A DNA stretch of 62,000 nt from Acanthaster planci (GCF_001949145.1 NW_019091413.1:1305556-1367555), one strand, 5' to 3'; positions 36,057 to 48,930 are shown, counted from the stretch's first letter. A program made the numbers and translations. Notes: a model not told the origin generated them from the sequence alone.

Positions 36057-39000
36057 TGAGGAAGGTGCTGATAGAGATGAAGAGGCTGAATAAATATTTC
36101 TTAAAGATGTCGGACTTGGGAAAGATTAGCATGCCTAGTCTGACGGAGAGGAATTTGTTTTCACGAAGTAATTGTACAAATTGTGTGTGTAAGGAGTATG
36201 AACACGGATGTAGTCCGTTAACCTTGTGCACCAGTCTCGTCTCTAGACTTTTTATGTTTTCACGGAGTACCACATGTGAGTAGCCGTTCATGTGAATACA
36301 AAATAGCTATACCGTAGTAGTGATTGGCTGATTCTGTGGTACACTGCTGGTGTTCCGCTAAAGTCGTAGCGCATTAGTCTTCCATCATAATGGTCAGTGA
36401 GGTCTGTGTTCTCTGGTATAAAGACAAAGATTTAATGCATGTAATTGCCCCGTATAATTTACCTGACACAGTATTTAAAACTTTGCTGTTTATATCTCTG
36501 AGGGAATTGTGGAGCATTGCTGTATTTTCCAGCCACTATTGTTCTAGGACATTTGTTAATAGCATCCAACCACGGAGGGAAGTGAATGGAATTTACGTTC
36601 TGCTGGTTCAGGTGCTGTTCTGATGTTGGTTGGTAAAATCATTTCGTTGGAGAGATTGAACACAGACAGAGACATACGTGAAATGTCAGCAGATCCACTC
36701 ATACCGTCTTATACCGTTTTCTCATGGATTATTAGCCTGGGGATGTATTTCCTGCCGTCGACTTTCCCTATATCACTGCTACTTTAATGCACGCAATTAT
36801 CTCTCTTAGACCATATATGATTGCCGTGTTCCTTACTTTGACGAAAGTGCACACATTGACTTCCTTTTTGTAGGCCTACATGTACATGTTATATCCATAG
36901 TGACTACAGGACCGTGACTACAGGACCGTGCCTGGGAGAATTGACTGATTATCATTAATTAGTGTTGCGTTTACTGCATATTCGTTGATGTTTCTGAGGA
37001 TAGAACGATTTCTTAAACTGCTGAGTCAGCAACCGAACTTGAAGTAAAAGTGTCTGTAATGTCAGATTAAACGAGACCGTCAGTTTAAGGAATCGAAACG
37101 TCATTCAAATTATATTCGGTTCGTACTTAATAGTGATTTTATCATAAATTTACATAATCATCTGGACTTTAGATTCTTTTTTCCATTTGTTGTTCTGTTT
37201 TGGAAATGAACACGAACAGGGGTCCTAATTGTAGCCCTTCGACGTTATTATGTTTGTGAATAAATGGACACTTTGTATAAGCCCAGGAAGGAAACTTTAT
37301 TTAGTGGTGTGCATCGGGATCATATTTTTGGAAACATTTGGAAAAAGCCTTTTAAGGGAATAAGAGGACATGTGTAGATATTTCGATAAGATTTTCACTT
37401 GTTACGAATTTCATTGGAAATACTGAAAATCTGTGCAAATTTCAGACGAAAAGAGGACTTGTTTGTATACTATCACTTCAAGAAAATTTTCTAGATGTCT
37501 TTTGCACGGGAGCCCAACCATATAAGCCCACGTGAAAATCTATCAGGCTTAAATTGCCCTTACACTGCTTAGAAAATTGGTACTTTATCCAGAAGACCGT
37601 AACGAATTGTAATAACGGCCTCGTTTCCTATCGGAAAAAAGAAAGAAAACACAAGCTTATTAGTATCTGATCGGACCTTATATAGGATACAATGTTCATG
37701 AAAGGTTACGTTGAAAAAAGGGTGTGCATGGGGTGCCACAAGCCGCCGATGTGATATGTAAATATTGAATGTTGTAAAATTTCCACTTAATATTGCACCT
37801 TTTCCTTTTTTATGCCCGCATATACAAACAAAAGACACGTGTGGAGTTTATCAAGCTGTACAAACGAATACAACCATTTATTCCTTTGTAAAGAGTAAAT
37901 TGTGTAAGCCATATTCTCTACATTATTTGTTTTCACCAAAACTGACAAATATACGATTTTTGCCAAATGAACTTCTCAAAGTAGTGTTGGTATTTTTCTT
38001 TCGATCAAACACATTGTTGAGGATGGGTGGATTTATGTTTGATGCGTGGCAGTGTGGCGTAACTGGGGTACCGGTACTCTGTGTGGGAGGAACATTTGGG
38101 GGCCCTTATTCTGGTTTGGTTACGGTATTTATCTGCTGTTTGGTGTGCTATTTTGATAGCAGAAAAGAAGATCATTCTTCCATAATTAAGGCTTGAACAG
38201 AAAACAGAATACTTATGTAGTTACACGCGTGTATCCTGTGTCGATATACACTGCACTGGATTTATCCACGGCAAACCCCCCTCCCTTCCTTGGACTTTGT
38301 ACATATTATTGGAGATTGTTAATTAGTAATCGAGTGGGCGAGTAAATTTCTCACTTCGGTTTTTCCGCCGATGAGAAATAGCATTTACAGTGCTGTAGCT
38401 GTAGACAAGCCCTAGTCTGTATGTGTTGCTTTTCTTTGCATGCGCCGTGAACCGATCAACCTCGTTCCTGTGGAGTTCTAGCAGTATCCTGAAACCGGTT
38501 ATTGTACTTTCCGATACTTACTCAAAATCTCAATTACTGTGACCAAAGATCCTAGGGACGAGGTGCGGACTGAATTTGACATTGTTTGGCTGTACAGAGC
38601 GAGGGAACGACTGTGGTAAGTTGAAACGTCGCGTGACCAAGTGTGAGCTGGAATAGGAAAGCTTTCATTTTAGCCGTGCCGTGTGTGCTGTGTACAATGC
38701 AGTGTGTCATTGACTGAGCAAATGGGCATTTAAACTGGAATGTTCGAATTCCCGTAATAAATTGCCGGACTCAAGAAGCCGTCTGAGGTAAGTTGAAATT
38801 AGGAATAATTTGTTTCTGTCGCTCAATACGAATGATCTGAACAAACCATGTTTGATTCCATGACGATAACTTCGATAAATTTCGATAAATGAAAAATAAA
38901 ATCATAATATTCTTGTCAGCAGTCCTGTGTATATTTTCATTCCTAATAAAGTAAATCAAAAGCTTTGGTCATTTCAAGGTATCTCTGAATTTCCTAATAC

Positions 39001-39600
39001 TAAAAAAAAATATATAACAGTTTTGTCAGTTTGAAAGCCCTGTAGTGTGGAGTAATCCTGCCCAATTGATAACCGGTTGAAAAGATATACGTGTATATAT
39101 ATGTATGTCAAAAGTCAAGATATCTATGAATTTATCTGAAAAAATCTCAAGATCTATTTCAAGATATCTAAAATACATGTTTGAAGTAAACCTGCAGTAA
39201 TGCCAAAAATCGTTTTAAGATACATGTATCACGTGTTCCCCAGTTTCGTCCTGCACGTCTCAATAACGACGCTTGCCCTGATGTGCTCTTTTCAATATGA
39301 CTTCGCGGAAGGGTAAACGATTTCAAAATATCATGAAATCATGCCTCTAAACCGATCTCTAAATAATTTGTAGATATCTCCAAATCGTATTGAGATATCA
39401 TGAAATTTACATACATCGTAGGTTACTTCGAAGATCTAGTATTCACATTTGCTGAGTTGAAACGGGTTACCAACTTAAGATTTACAACTGTTATCGCTTG
39501 TGCACAAGCGATGACAGGTGCTCTAGCTCTGCTCGTATTTGCTCAGCAACACTGTGCTTTGCAAGATTTTCTGTTAAGTAGCTCTTCGGAATGAACCAGT
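36057..39600. other. Non-coding stretch between the CUB/LDLa gene and the helicase gene
   Basis: No recognisable exon. GTGACTACAGGACC is repeated twice in tandem near 36900. An ORF at about 37765-38196 contains a hydrophobic stretch but has no phase-compatible acceptor. Around 39095-39410 the palindromic word AGATATCT and relatives recur at least four times. Confidence 0.4.
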
Positions 39601-40196
39601 TCTATACTTCAAAAAGTTTGAAGTTTAAGTTAGTTTTTATTGTTGTTATTGTTGTGGTTGTTGTGGATGATGTGGTTGTGGTTGTTATTGCTGTTTTTGT
39701 TTTTGTTGCGTTGTCTTCTAGTACATGTGTGTGCTATTTGTAGTCAGGGAAGGTGCTCACTTAAGTTAGACAGGGGTTAATGTGTTTGTTTGTTTTTGGG
39801 TTGTTTGTTGGGCTGTTTGTTTGGGTTTTTTTTCTTGGTGATATAATATGTTGTGTTTGTTCATTTACTGTTTTTCTGTCTGCTTTCCTTTTTATTTGTT
39901 TTGTTTTGTTTTTGGTCTTTTTGTAGCTCCAGGAGAGCAACTCGACAGTAATTAAGTTTGCCTTTTTAAATCCTGCAGGGGTGTTACATGTGTTTTGTGT
40001 TTGTGTTGATGTGGTGTTGTTACTTGTGCTGTTGTTTCTAATTTTGTCTGTTACTGTATTTTGTGTGGTTTTTTCTTTTTGTGTATGTAGATTTTTAACT
40101 AGATATGTATTTTGAGTGGATAATTTTTATCTCTTAATTTTGTAAATCGTGTAACTTTCTGTGTTTTAATCCTGCAAAATAAATAAATGAAATGAG
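39601..40196 (+). repeat. T/G-rich block ending in AATAAATAAATGAAATGAG, LINE-tail-like
   Basis: About 570 bp of TTGTTGTTATTGTTG and TTTGTTTTG sequence leads to GTGTTTTAATCCTGCAAAATAAATAAATG at 40161-40190. This resembles the 3' untranslated tail of a non-LTR retrotransposon that ends in a short AAT/AAAT repeat. No reverse transcriptase is present, so the copy would be 5'-truncated. Confidence 0.4.
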
Positions 40197-40204
40197 AAAG
40201 GCAA

Positions 40205-40335
40205 CGTCGTTCGGGAGCAGAGCACGGGCTAGTTGGCGAATTATCGCGCTGATAGGACCATAGAGCTACAAACCTTGTAGCTCTATGATAGGACAGACTC
40301 CGCATGCGCGTATTGCCGTTCCCGAATGACTTCAG
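40205..40335. repeat. Fold-back with perfect 13-bp hairpin
   Basis: CATAGAGCTACAA (40259-40271) and TTGTAGCTCTATG (40275-40287) pair perfectly around a 3-nt loop. Outside them, GTCGTTCGGGAGC (about 40207-40219) and its inverse near 40318-40332 (GTTCCCGAATGAC) form an outer imperfect pair. This suggests a fold-back element inserted after the LINE-like tail. Confidence 0.55.
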
Positions 40336-41159
40336 GCGCGCTTTATTTTAGGCATGTGCTGCTAGAATAGTGAACTTGCTGGTTGGGTCCTGGACTTATT
40401 CATTTTAGCGCTTACAAAAGTGCATGTACCGTTTCAGTGGACAAATGCAATACTTCCTTTCACTAAGCTGCTAAGATAACCATAGGCTTTTTAGAAAAAT
40501 GCATTTCGGGCCTATAATTAAGATTTCATCTACTCACCGAAGACAATGATGGTAAATCGTTGGTCGTATTGGTCATAGTCTGCCGGTCAGTAGACGCCAG
40601 TGTCATGCATAACCAATCGTCCAAGCTGCACACCTATCATGTCCATGAACCGGGGTGCTGGAGGAAGTTTAGAGCTTGAAAGTATTTTAATTCCTAATGC
40701 GCTAAGTAAACAAGTTCAAGTAAAGGACCCCAGTGTTTACGCAAAGCACTGTGTTTTCTGAGTAATTCTAAAGTGTAGTGTTTTGCAGGCTCTGCGATTT
40801 TTTATTTAAAAGTAAACTAAGCAATCTGTTTTTAATTTAGTGAGGTTTTTAAAATGTACATTTATATATTTTTAATTTAAACATACAGCGTTCAAAACAA
40901 TGAGACATTGTCTCTACGCATGTATGGGTATACTCTTCATTATAAGACACTGCAGAAAAAAAGTCTTCCATCGTTGAACTTCATCTTCAAATACGGATAA
41001 ATTTTCTTAAAGTGTCACTATCTGCACTTAATGTTTTCTTTTTGAAAGGATCATGCATCAGGTCGGTTGGCTCTTCCAACCTCTTTTATCATTCAAACTT
41101 AATGCACCAATCTCACTGATCGATTCCTTTTGGGTGGCGTACAAAAACAGGGCCTATCC

Positions 41160-41420
41160 AATTCGTAAGTGTGACGTCACTTCAGTTTAACCCACGCCCA
41201 CTGCACATGCACTGCACATTGAGTTACGTGCATTGATCGCCATTTACGTGGAACCATGGAACCGGAAGTTAACGTGCAACTTCATTGATCGTCCAATGGG
41301 AGCCTGCAAATCGTGGCGCGTCCGCGTTGATGACGAAGTCACTTACGAGCTGGATAAGGACTAAAAGAAAAGTGTATACTTTAACAAATTGTTGTTTGTG
41401 CAGTGAAAAGAGAAACTGTT
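41160..41420 (+). promoter_or_regulatory. Candidate promoter of the ZNFX1-like gene
   Basis: Three recognisable binding-site words cluster within 250 bp: a full CRE TGACGTCA (41172-41179), an ETS site ACCGGAAGT (41261-41269) and an IRF/ISRE-like AAAAGAGAAACT (41406-41417, 11 of 12 to GAAANNGAAACT). The stretch is also richer in CG dinucleotides than its surroundings. It lies 0.6-0.8 kb before the start codon, with a splice acceptor between. The site matches are seen directly; activity is inferred. Confidence 0.4.
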
Positions 41421-41947
41421 ACAAAGGTGATAACAGATTTGAAAACAGGCTTTTTGTATTCACCAAATAATGAGCAACCTGTACCAATAGGGTGCCCTTA
41501 CTAATGGTCACGCAACGCAATGGACATCCACCACCGCTGTCGGCAAATACTGCACGGTATTTATAACACAGAGGGCCTTCAGTGCTTTATAAATGGAACG
41601 AAGGTGTAAGAAAAACGTGGAGTCAGCACCCACTATTGGATTGTGATGAAACCGACGACTGCACTATTACCAAATGAAGCCCATTTGATATTTCACCATT
41701 CTTTTGTGCTTAACTAAGCCCCACTGTCTAGTCGGGCCCTATAAGCCTAAATACACAAAGTTAAAGAAATGTTGTGAAGTCCTTTGTGTTGGGCCAGGGC
41801 AGCTGACATGAGAGAATAAGAATGATAATGGGTAGATGTTGGACAATAATATGCCTTGCAGTATAAGCAGAATGCCTTGAATTTTTCTTTTGCAAACATG
41901 CAGCATCAATAGCAGGGTAATCTCCATTTTTTTCAAACTTTTGGCAG

Positions 41948-41996
41948 GAATCCGATCCTCTTAGTGCCAGTTGTGAAGAATCTTCGAACAGCCATC
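41948..41996 (+). other. 5' UTR part of the main ZNFX1-like exon
   Basis: A strong acceptor (CTCCATTTTTTTCAAACTTTTGGCAG, ending at 41947) precedes the coding exon. Transcription therefore probably begins in an upstream non-coding exon whose donor I could not locate. Confidence 0.5.
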
Positions 41997-44900
41997 ATGG
42001 ATCGAAAAGAGCCCAGACAATCCGTGTTCAAACGGCTGGGTCCATGTTCCTCAGAAGACACCCAAACCAGAGGCATTGTACACTCATCTGACGTACACTC
42101 ATCTGGCAGCCCCACACGCCGTGAGTATTATACTGAAAGGGTGTATCCCTTAGGTAGATCGAAGGAACGACGTTCATCCTCCTCAAGAAAAAGAAGTCAC
42201 AAGGAACTAGAGGAAGGCGAAATAGATGATGACAATCAGATATTGACAGAGGGTTTGATAACCTCGAAAATTCGACTTTTTAATAAAGAAGAAGAACTCG
42301 TTGACGACACAAAGACGGGTCGTGAAAAAAGACAATCGCGTATATTCAAATTGAGGGAGGACCACTCCAAAGGGGGGCAGTCAGACGCTGTCCCTCGACT
42401 AGAGAGGCAAGGTTGGCATTCACGTCGTAGTGACGACAAAGCAGCGCAATTGGAACTATCAACACATAGAAAAAGAGTAGTATACCTTGAATCCGCGAAC
42501 GACAAACCTGGATGCTCATTCTGGAGTGAAGAAGGAAAGTATAAGAGTAATGTTCATAGCAACGACGGCCGAAATACGTCAACCCATCGCCGGTATGAAG
42601 GGAGGGATAAGGACCACAAGAAGAAATCTTCCACTCCACCAAAACACCGAGGAGGCAAATCACGCGGCCCCTTCCGTGACAGATTAACACCAAGAAACTC
42701 TAAACAAGTTTTTAAGTTCCGTGAAAAAATCAGGGAGCAAACTCGCCGAGATTTGAGACAACTTGCATCCTTGGACACCGGTAGGAGGATCGCTGTATGG
42801 TTAGCCAGTCGCCCTAACTGCCTCGCAACAATACTTGAGATGGATGAAATGAATGAGGATGACATGGAAACGTGTCTTGGAATCCTTGCGAGAGCTTGCA
42901 CTGGAAGCACATATTTTGAACACAATGTAAAATTGGTGTTAGATGCAGTTACTGACTCTCGTTTCTTGACGGAGTATCTGCCTCAACTGATCATGAAGAT
43001 AAGATTTAATGATAAGATTGACGTAGTTAGGGATATTTGTACCTTGTGCTCTTCAATCCGTGAACACTCTCCGAGTCAAACGGTTCACGTAGCTTTGGTG
43101 GTCAGTCTGCTTTATGCTAACTACGACACACAAATGAAAAACCAGGGTGAGTCATCAACTGAAGAAATGCTCAATCGAATCAGAGAGCTCAATGACAGTT
43201 GCAAAGTCACACTGCACGAAGTCCGGAACATGCAAAAACACAAAGCCGTTAATCTGTTTAGAAAGATGTCCGTTATGCCTGAGTTGGATGAGATACGTAT
43301 CAACGTAGAGCCGGCTCTGAACCCAAATCTGAAGGAGGGAGCTTATGGAGGCGTCGACACTTACCTCGACACACAATTTCGTCTCCTCAGGGAGGATTTT
43401 GTGGCACCTTTGCGAGCTGCCATATGTTTTTTCAGCAAACAGCAGCGAGGAAAGTCCTCCCAGAAAAGAGTGGATGACATCCGAGTGTATCGCGAAGTCC
43501 ATGTATTGATGCCGGTCTGTGGACCTGAGGGTGTTTCATACACTATCAAGTTTAACATCAGTGGGTGGAATCCTCGTCGATTATCGAGCAAAAAGATCTT
43601 GTGCTACGGATCACTGGTGTGTCTGTCAGATGACAGTTTTAGAAGCGCTCGATTCGCCGTGGTCACAAAACGAGATTGTCTGTCCAGAGGAATTATCGAC
43701 ATTCAGTTTCAGGAACCGATTACTGATGTCGATGTGTATGATCTGGAATATGTCATGGTGGAATCTGAAGCCTTCTTTGAAGCGTATCGGCCTGTACTCA
43801 AAGGCCTCCAGCAAATCTCCAAGGAGACGCTACCTCTCCAGGTATACATCATTGAGGCTTCTAACCTCGTCTCAGAGCCTCAATATTTGAAGGACGACTC
43901 ACAGGCCAAGTATGATTTGACTCCTCTATTTAAACCAGTGAGTGCATTTCAAGCACTCTATCGTTGTGCAAGCATCAGAAAAATCATCAGTGATCCAACA
44001 TCCCCTTTACATTTTCCCACGCATGCCCAAGGAGTTCACTTACAATCTACAGAGAAAACAGAACAGCCTGAAGCGTGTCAACAAGGACAAAAAGTCAGTC
44101 GTCGCGATGTAGAAACACTGGATTATCCCTGTACAGCTAATCCTACTGAGATACCTCTGCTCATGTTTGAGAAATGGCCTGTCGAAAGTGCTACCTGTTT
44201 AGACGAGTCTCAGAGACGAGCTGTTTACTCGGCTCTGACGCAAGAACTGGCTGTGATACAAGGTCCACCTGGAACGGGGAAAACCTATGTAGGACTGAAA
44301 ATAATGGAAGTGCTTCTGAACAAGAAAAATCGCAAAGTGTGGTTGGGTACAGAGAACCGAGGACCCATACTCGTTGTGTGTTACACAAACCATGCGCTGG
44401 ACCAGTTTCTTGAAGGAGTTGTTGAATTTGAGAAAGATGTTGTCCGCATTGGTGGCAGAAGCAGGAGTCAGAAGCTTGAGAAGTACAACCTTAAACTGGT
44501 AAAACGTACCAAGTTAATGACAATGGATGCCGTTGACCGGCATGATAAAATTATAGAAAATCGTTATCTCTCGGAACACAGGGAGGCGGTAAAGCGTACA
44601 ATCGAAGATAAAGTAAAAGAAGCGTTCGCCTTTAATGAGATGGTTGTGGGATTCAAGACACTGGAGCGTTTTATGACACCTGTACATAAACGCAGCCTTC
44701 AGAGTCGGCCAGGTAACGATACTGCCATCATATCCCGCTGGCTTGAATTGGAAGAGTTCATGTTGACTTATTCACGATCTAAATTTGTCACAGAACCGGT
44801 TCGAGATAATTCTCCGAGAGTGACTCATTTGGAGGACGTAGAATCTGATGATGAAAGAATGTTAGACGAAGAACTGGACGGCACACCGAAGTTCACAAGG

Positions 44901-47900
44901 GAACCTATAGGGAGAAGGGTCACTGAATGCAAACAAGGGGAATTTATCCTGGAGAAGTTTAAGAATGCGTTTGAAATCGAAGAGGATAGTCCCAGTAAGA
45001 AGAACAGGCTTGAATTTTTAAAATTCATCGAGCATCACATGAGAAGCTCCGAAAAAATGTGCCAGAGTGAGGTTCTTGCCATCCACGATGTCTGGAATCT
45101 TCGCATTGAAGACAAATGGAGACTTTACAGGTACTGGGTTGATGCATATCGTGCCGACTGCTTAGCAGCAACTTCAAGTCCTGTAGAAGAGTACGACAGG
45201 TTAACGCCAGCCATCAAAGAGATTGACAACGACTTGGTGTTTCAGATCCTAAAAGACGTGAAAGTCATCGGTATGACCACCACCGGGGCTGCAAGTGGCA
45301 GTCAGTGTTGCAGCGGGTCGGCCCCCGTATCATTGTGGTAGAGGAGGCTGCAGAGGTGATGGAGGCTCATGTTATTACCACACTAAGCCAACACTGCCAG
45401 CATTTGATCCTGATTGGGGATCACCAACAGCTTAAACCCAACCCCACTGTGTACCGTCTGGCCAAACAGTATAATCTGGACATATCCCTTTTCGAACGAC
45501 TGATCAACAACAACTTCCCCCGACAGACGCTTGCGCGTCAGCACCGTATGCGGCCAGAGATCTCAGCGATAATGCGGAATCACTTCTACAAGGACCTACA
45601 GGATGATAACTCAGTGCTACGCATGGAGGACGTCCGTGGAGTATCCAGGAACATGTTTTTCATCAACCACGGGTTCAGTGAGGACAGTGTCGACGATGGG
45701 CTGAAAAGCCACTCGAGTAAGCATGAAGCTGACATGGTAGTTGCTCTTTGCAGGTACTTATTGCAACAAGGTTATTCGCCTTCGCAAGTAACGATCCTAA
45801 CTGTATATACGGGTCAGCTGCTATCTATCAAGTCACTACTGCGTGACGATTCAAAGCTCGACAATGTGCGCGTTTCGGTGGTAGACAATTACCAGGGGGA
45901 AGAGTGTGACATTATCTTGCTTTCTCTCGTTCGAAGCAACGAAGAGGGGGCCATTGGCTTCCTTCGCACACCCAATCGCATATGTGTAATGCTCTCAAGG
46001 GCCAAACTGGGGCTCTTCTGTATCGGGAATTTTGACCAGCTTGCATCTAAGAGTGAAATATGGAGAGCGATCACAAATGAAATGAAACAAAAACAGCTTC
46101 TCGGTGACAGTCTTGTCTTGGCCTGCTCTTCCCATCCCAATACTGAGACCAGAGTTTCCTGTGCTGCAGACTTCAAGAGGGTTCCTGATGGTGGGTGCAC
46201 ACGACCCTGTGAGTTCCGCTTACCTTGTGGCCACGTCTGTACAAGGTTATGCCATCCAGACGACCGATCGCATGAACGGTTTTTGTGTCGTAAATGGTGT
46301 GAAAGAGAACTATGCAAAGCCAAACACAGATGCCCAAATTTGTGTTGGGAGGAGTGTCCAAGGAGCTGTGAACGAATTGTCACAAAGCAGCTTCCCAGAT
46401 GCAGTCATTCTGCAAAAATGAAATGCTACGAAAATCCTGACTATATCGACTGTGTTGAGAAATGTGGCAAGAAACTTCCATGTGGTCACACCTGTCGAAA
46501 TACTTGCGGCCTGCCGTGCGCTGAGAGACCGTGTACTGAGAAAGTGTTACGTACCAATCTGCCTTGCGGTCATCGATTGTTAATGCCATGCTCTGATGGT
46601 GCTGACCAGTGTCCAGCCCTTTGCCTGAAGATTCTAGCTTGTGGCCACAAATGTCCCGGTAAATGTTCCTCGTGTCTTGGAGGAAGGCTCCATGTTTCTT
46701 GTCGACTGAAATGCGGTCGAATTCTTGTGTGTGGGCACAAGTGCAGGTCTCCGTGTTCCAGCAATTGCCCCCCATGTCAAGAAAAATGTGAAAATCGATG
46801 TATTCACAGCAGATGCCATAAGAAATGCTGGGAACCCTGCATTCCGTGCCAGGAACCTTGCAAGTGGCAGTGCCGCCATTACAAGTGCGAGAAGAAATGC
46901 AGCGAGCCGTGCGATCGGCCGCCGTGTAATCGTCCGTGTCCAGAGCTGCTGCCGAAGTGCGGGCATCCGTGTATTGGCATGTGTGGCGAACCTTGTCCCT
47001 CCTTATGCCGTGTCTGTCACCAGGAGAAGGTCACTGAGATCTTTTTCGGTTGTGAAGACGAAGATGGGACCTCTTTTGTAGAGTTGAGAGACTGCAATCA
47101 CATCATTGAAGTGTCTGGTCTTGATCAGTGGATGAAGCAGACCGAGAATTTCTCCTTAGAGTCTGCAGATGAAAATGCTGGAGATACGCCGGATGAGGAG
47201 CCGCTCACCGTGTCCATTCAATTAAAGTCGTGTCCAAAATGTAAAACCCCTATCAGACGAAGTACACGTTACGGCACTGTCATCCATAGAATGTTGGAAG
47301 ATATTGAAAGGGTCAAAGGTCAAGTCATTGCCGATTCCGATGAAGGCGCCGAGAAGAAGCGGGTGATCAGGTCGAAGTTGACTGAAGTCGGAGAAAGCCG
47401 TCTGTTCAAAGCATCCTCCATCGAAACCGTTACCAAGCCTCTTAAATCCAATTCAGTGTCAATCTTCGACCTTAACCTACTTCTGAATCAAGCCACTTTA
47501 GCAAATGAGATCGTGAAACTTGAAAAACAACTCAAAAGTGGTGGCGCAGTGGGTTCGATGAGTGGGTTCGATGAGTGCTACCGGCAGACCATGAAAAACA
47601 TTGAAAATGTTGCAAGTCGGCTGTTTAACCCATCGAGACCTTTTCGAGGCACTGAGCAGGAGTTGATTGATTTCCCGAACGAACTTAGACGTCTTCATCT
47701 CTGTGTCGAAGCTTGCGATATCGCACGTGCTGCTCCAAGTGATAATGAGGACTTACGAAACCAAATGGAAAAAGTCCGTAAACTGCTCTTCTGTGGCATG
47801 CTCTTGACTGAAGAAAGTGAACTGGAAACTAAGGAGCTGTTGCAGGAACTACGAAAAAGCATCGGTGGTTTGGGTGTCAGCGAGGAGACAAAGGTCATAA

Positions 47901-48154
47901 TAGTCAAGGCGATAGGTCTGGCGAAGGGACACTGGTACAAATGCCCAAATGGGCACGTGTACGCCATTGGAGAATGTGGTGGAGCCATGCAGACGGCCAA
48001 ATGCCCCGAGTGCCAAGCCGACATTGGGGGAGCACGGCACCAGTTAGCTACCGGGAACACCGTGGCTTCGGAGATGGATGGGGCGCAGTATCCAGCATGG
48101 TCGGAGCAGGCAAATCTTGCAAACTATGACCCGCAAAATTTACAGCTTGATTGA
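41997..48154 (+). CDS. ZNFX1: ZNFX1-like SF1 RNA helicase with NFX1 and RZ zinc fingers; one frameshift
   Basis: ZNFX1 proteins are UPF1-like RNA helicases; in mammals ZNFX1 acts in antiviral dsRNA responses, and in C. elegans in germ-granule small-RNA inheritance. The ATG at 41997 sits in a strong Kozak context (gccatcATGG). Domains (numbered as if the frame were continuous, about 2,052 codons; human is about 1,900): charged Arg/Ser/Lys-rich N-terminus 1-235; helical ARM-like region about 236-435; YLDTQFRLLREDF and the stalk region to about 730; helicase with LDESQRRAVYSAL, Walker A GPPGTGKT 756-763, YTNHALDQFLEG, Walker B-type VVEEAAE near 1116, LIGDHQQLKP, RQHRMRPEI, DNYQGEE and CVMLSRAKLG; NFX1-type Cys/His fingers about 1399-1677; and RZ finger GHWYKCPNGHVY...CPEC about 1978-2012. 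The coding region has no intron. The frame breaks once near 45291-45293 (see separate entry). Identity is certain at family level. Confidence 0.93.
45288..45296 (+). other. ZNFX1: Single-base frameshift in the helicase core
   Basis: The upstream frame reads VIGMTTTGAA and then turns into unrelated residues that stop at 45339-45341. The downstream frame reads KWQSVLQRVGPRIIVVEEAAE from 45293. Family members read GAA-K-(3 residues)-LQ without interruption here, so exactly one base is missing around 45291-45293. No GT/AG intron fits. Everything before and after is intact for about 3.3 and 2.9 kb. Confidence 0.85.
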
Positions 48155-48373
48155 CCGCATTGAAAGAATTTTGGATGGAGATATTCTTGGCCAAACCAGA
48201 CCGTAAGGTACTATACAGTGTGGGCCTACAGACAGCATATCTTACGGTGAACGTTAATTCAAATAGTCGTATAAAACTCCGTACTTTTTACATTGTGAAC
48301 AATATTCTTCATTTTAAGGACAAATTTAGCTTTAGAAAGACAAAATGTCGACCATGACATCAACAACAATAAA
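48155..48373 (+). other. Putative 3' UTR and poly(A) signal of the ZNFX1-like gene
   Basis: The first AATAAA after the stop codon is at 48368-48373, followed by T-rich sequence within 70 nt. This would give a 3' UTR of about 230 nt. Later poly(A) sites, running into the tandem duplication, cannot be excluded. Confidence 0.4.
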
Positions 48374-48930
48374 CGACACAATCTTGAACGTTTCACTGTT
48401 TAGACCCAAGGTTAGGATTGCAAGTCATTCTTTTTGTTGGAAAATTGATTTCAAATGTCCGGTGAAAGTTTCAGAACAAACCTTTATTCCTTAATGATTT
48501 ACGCTTAAAACATTATGCCAATAATGGTATAAAGTCTCAATGGAGAGAACCGTACTTTTTAAAAACTTTTAACAATATTGAAGTTATCAGCTTTTGACGT
48601 CCCTTTTGCACGTCTCTCTCCAGCCAGTGGGACGCGAAACATGAAACCGTAACACACACATACCCAAAACGTGGCAGACAAAAAGAAGAGACCGATACGC
48701 CACATGGTCTATTGAAAACACTGTCTCTAAAGTTAAGTCTTTTTCTTTGGTGATAACTTTGTTACATGCGATTATTCTGCTTAAGGAAGCTTCTTTAAAT
48801 GGGCCGATAACCCCAGATGGGACTTCCATGAAGTGGCTGCAAAATGACCGAGAGAATGATCTTCTGTGCATGTTCGATTGTCTTTTTGATCTATGATGGG
48901 AGTGTGCGGTTGCCAATAGATGCCCAAATA

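Noticed and set aside
38022-38196. ORF with a hydrophobic stretch and a charged tail, as a possible transmembrane exon of the CUB/LDLa gene
   Set aside because: The AGs tested before it (38021 and 38052) give the wrong phase for joining the phase-1 LDLa exon, the pyrimidine tract is poor, and the gene seems to end at 36056.
45288-45341. Programmed ribosomal frameshift in the helicase mRNA
   Set aside because: No classical slippery heptamer is visible at GGGGCTGCAAGTGG, and the family is not known to use frameshifting. A sequence error or mutation is simpler.
42236-48060. Many antisense and out-of-frame ORFs across the helicase gene, up to 164 codons
   Set aside because: Shadows of a long conserved coding region; none has a recognisable domain.
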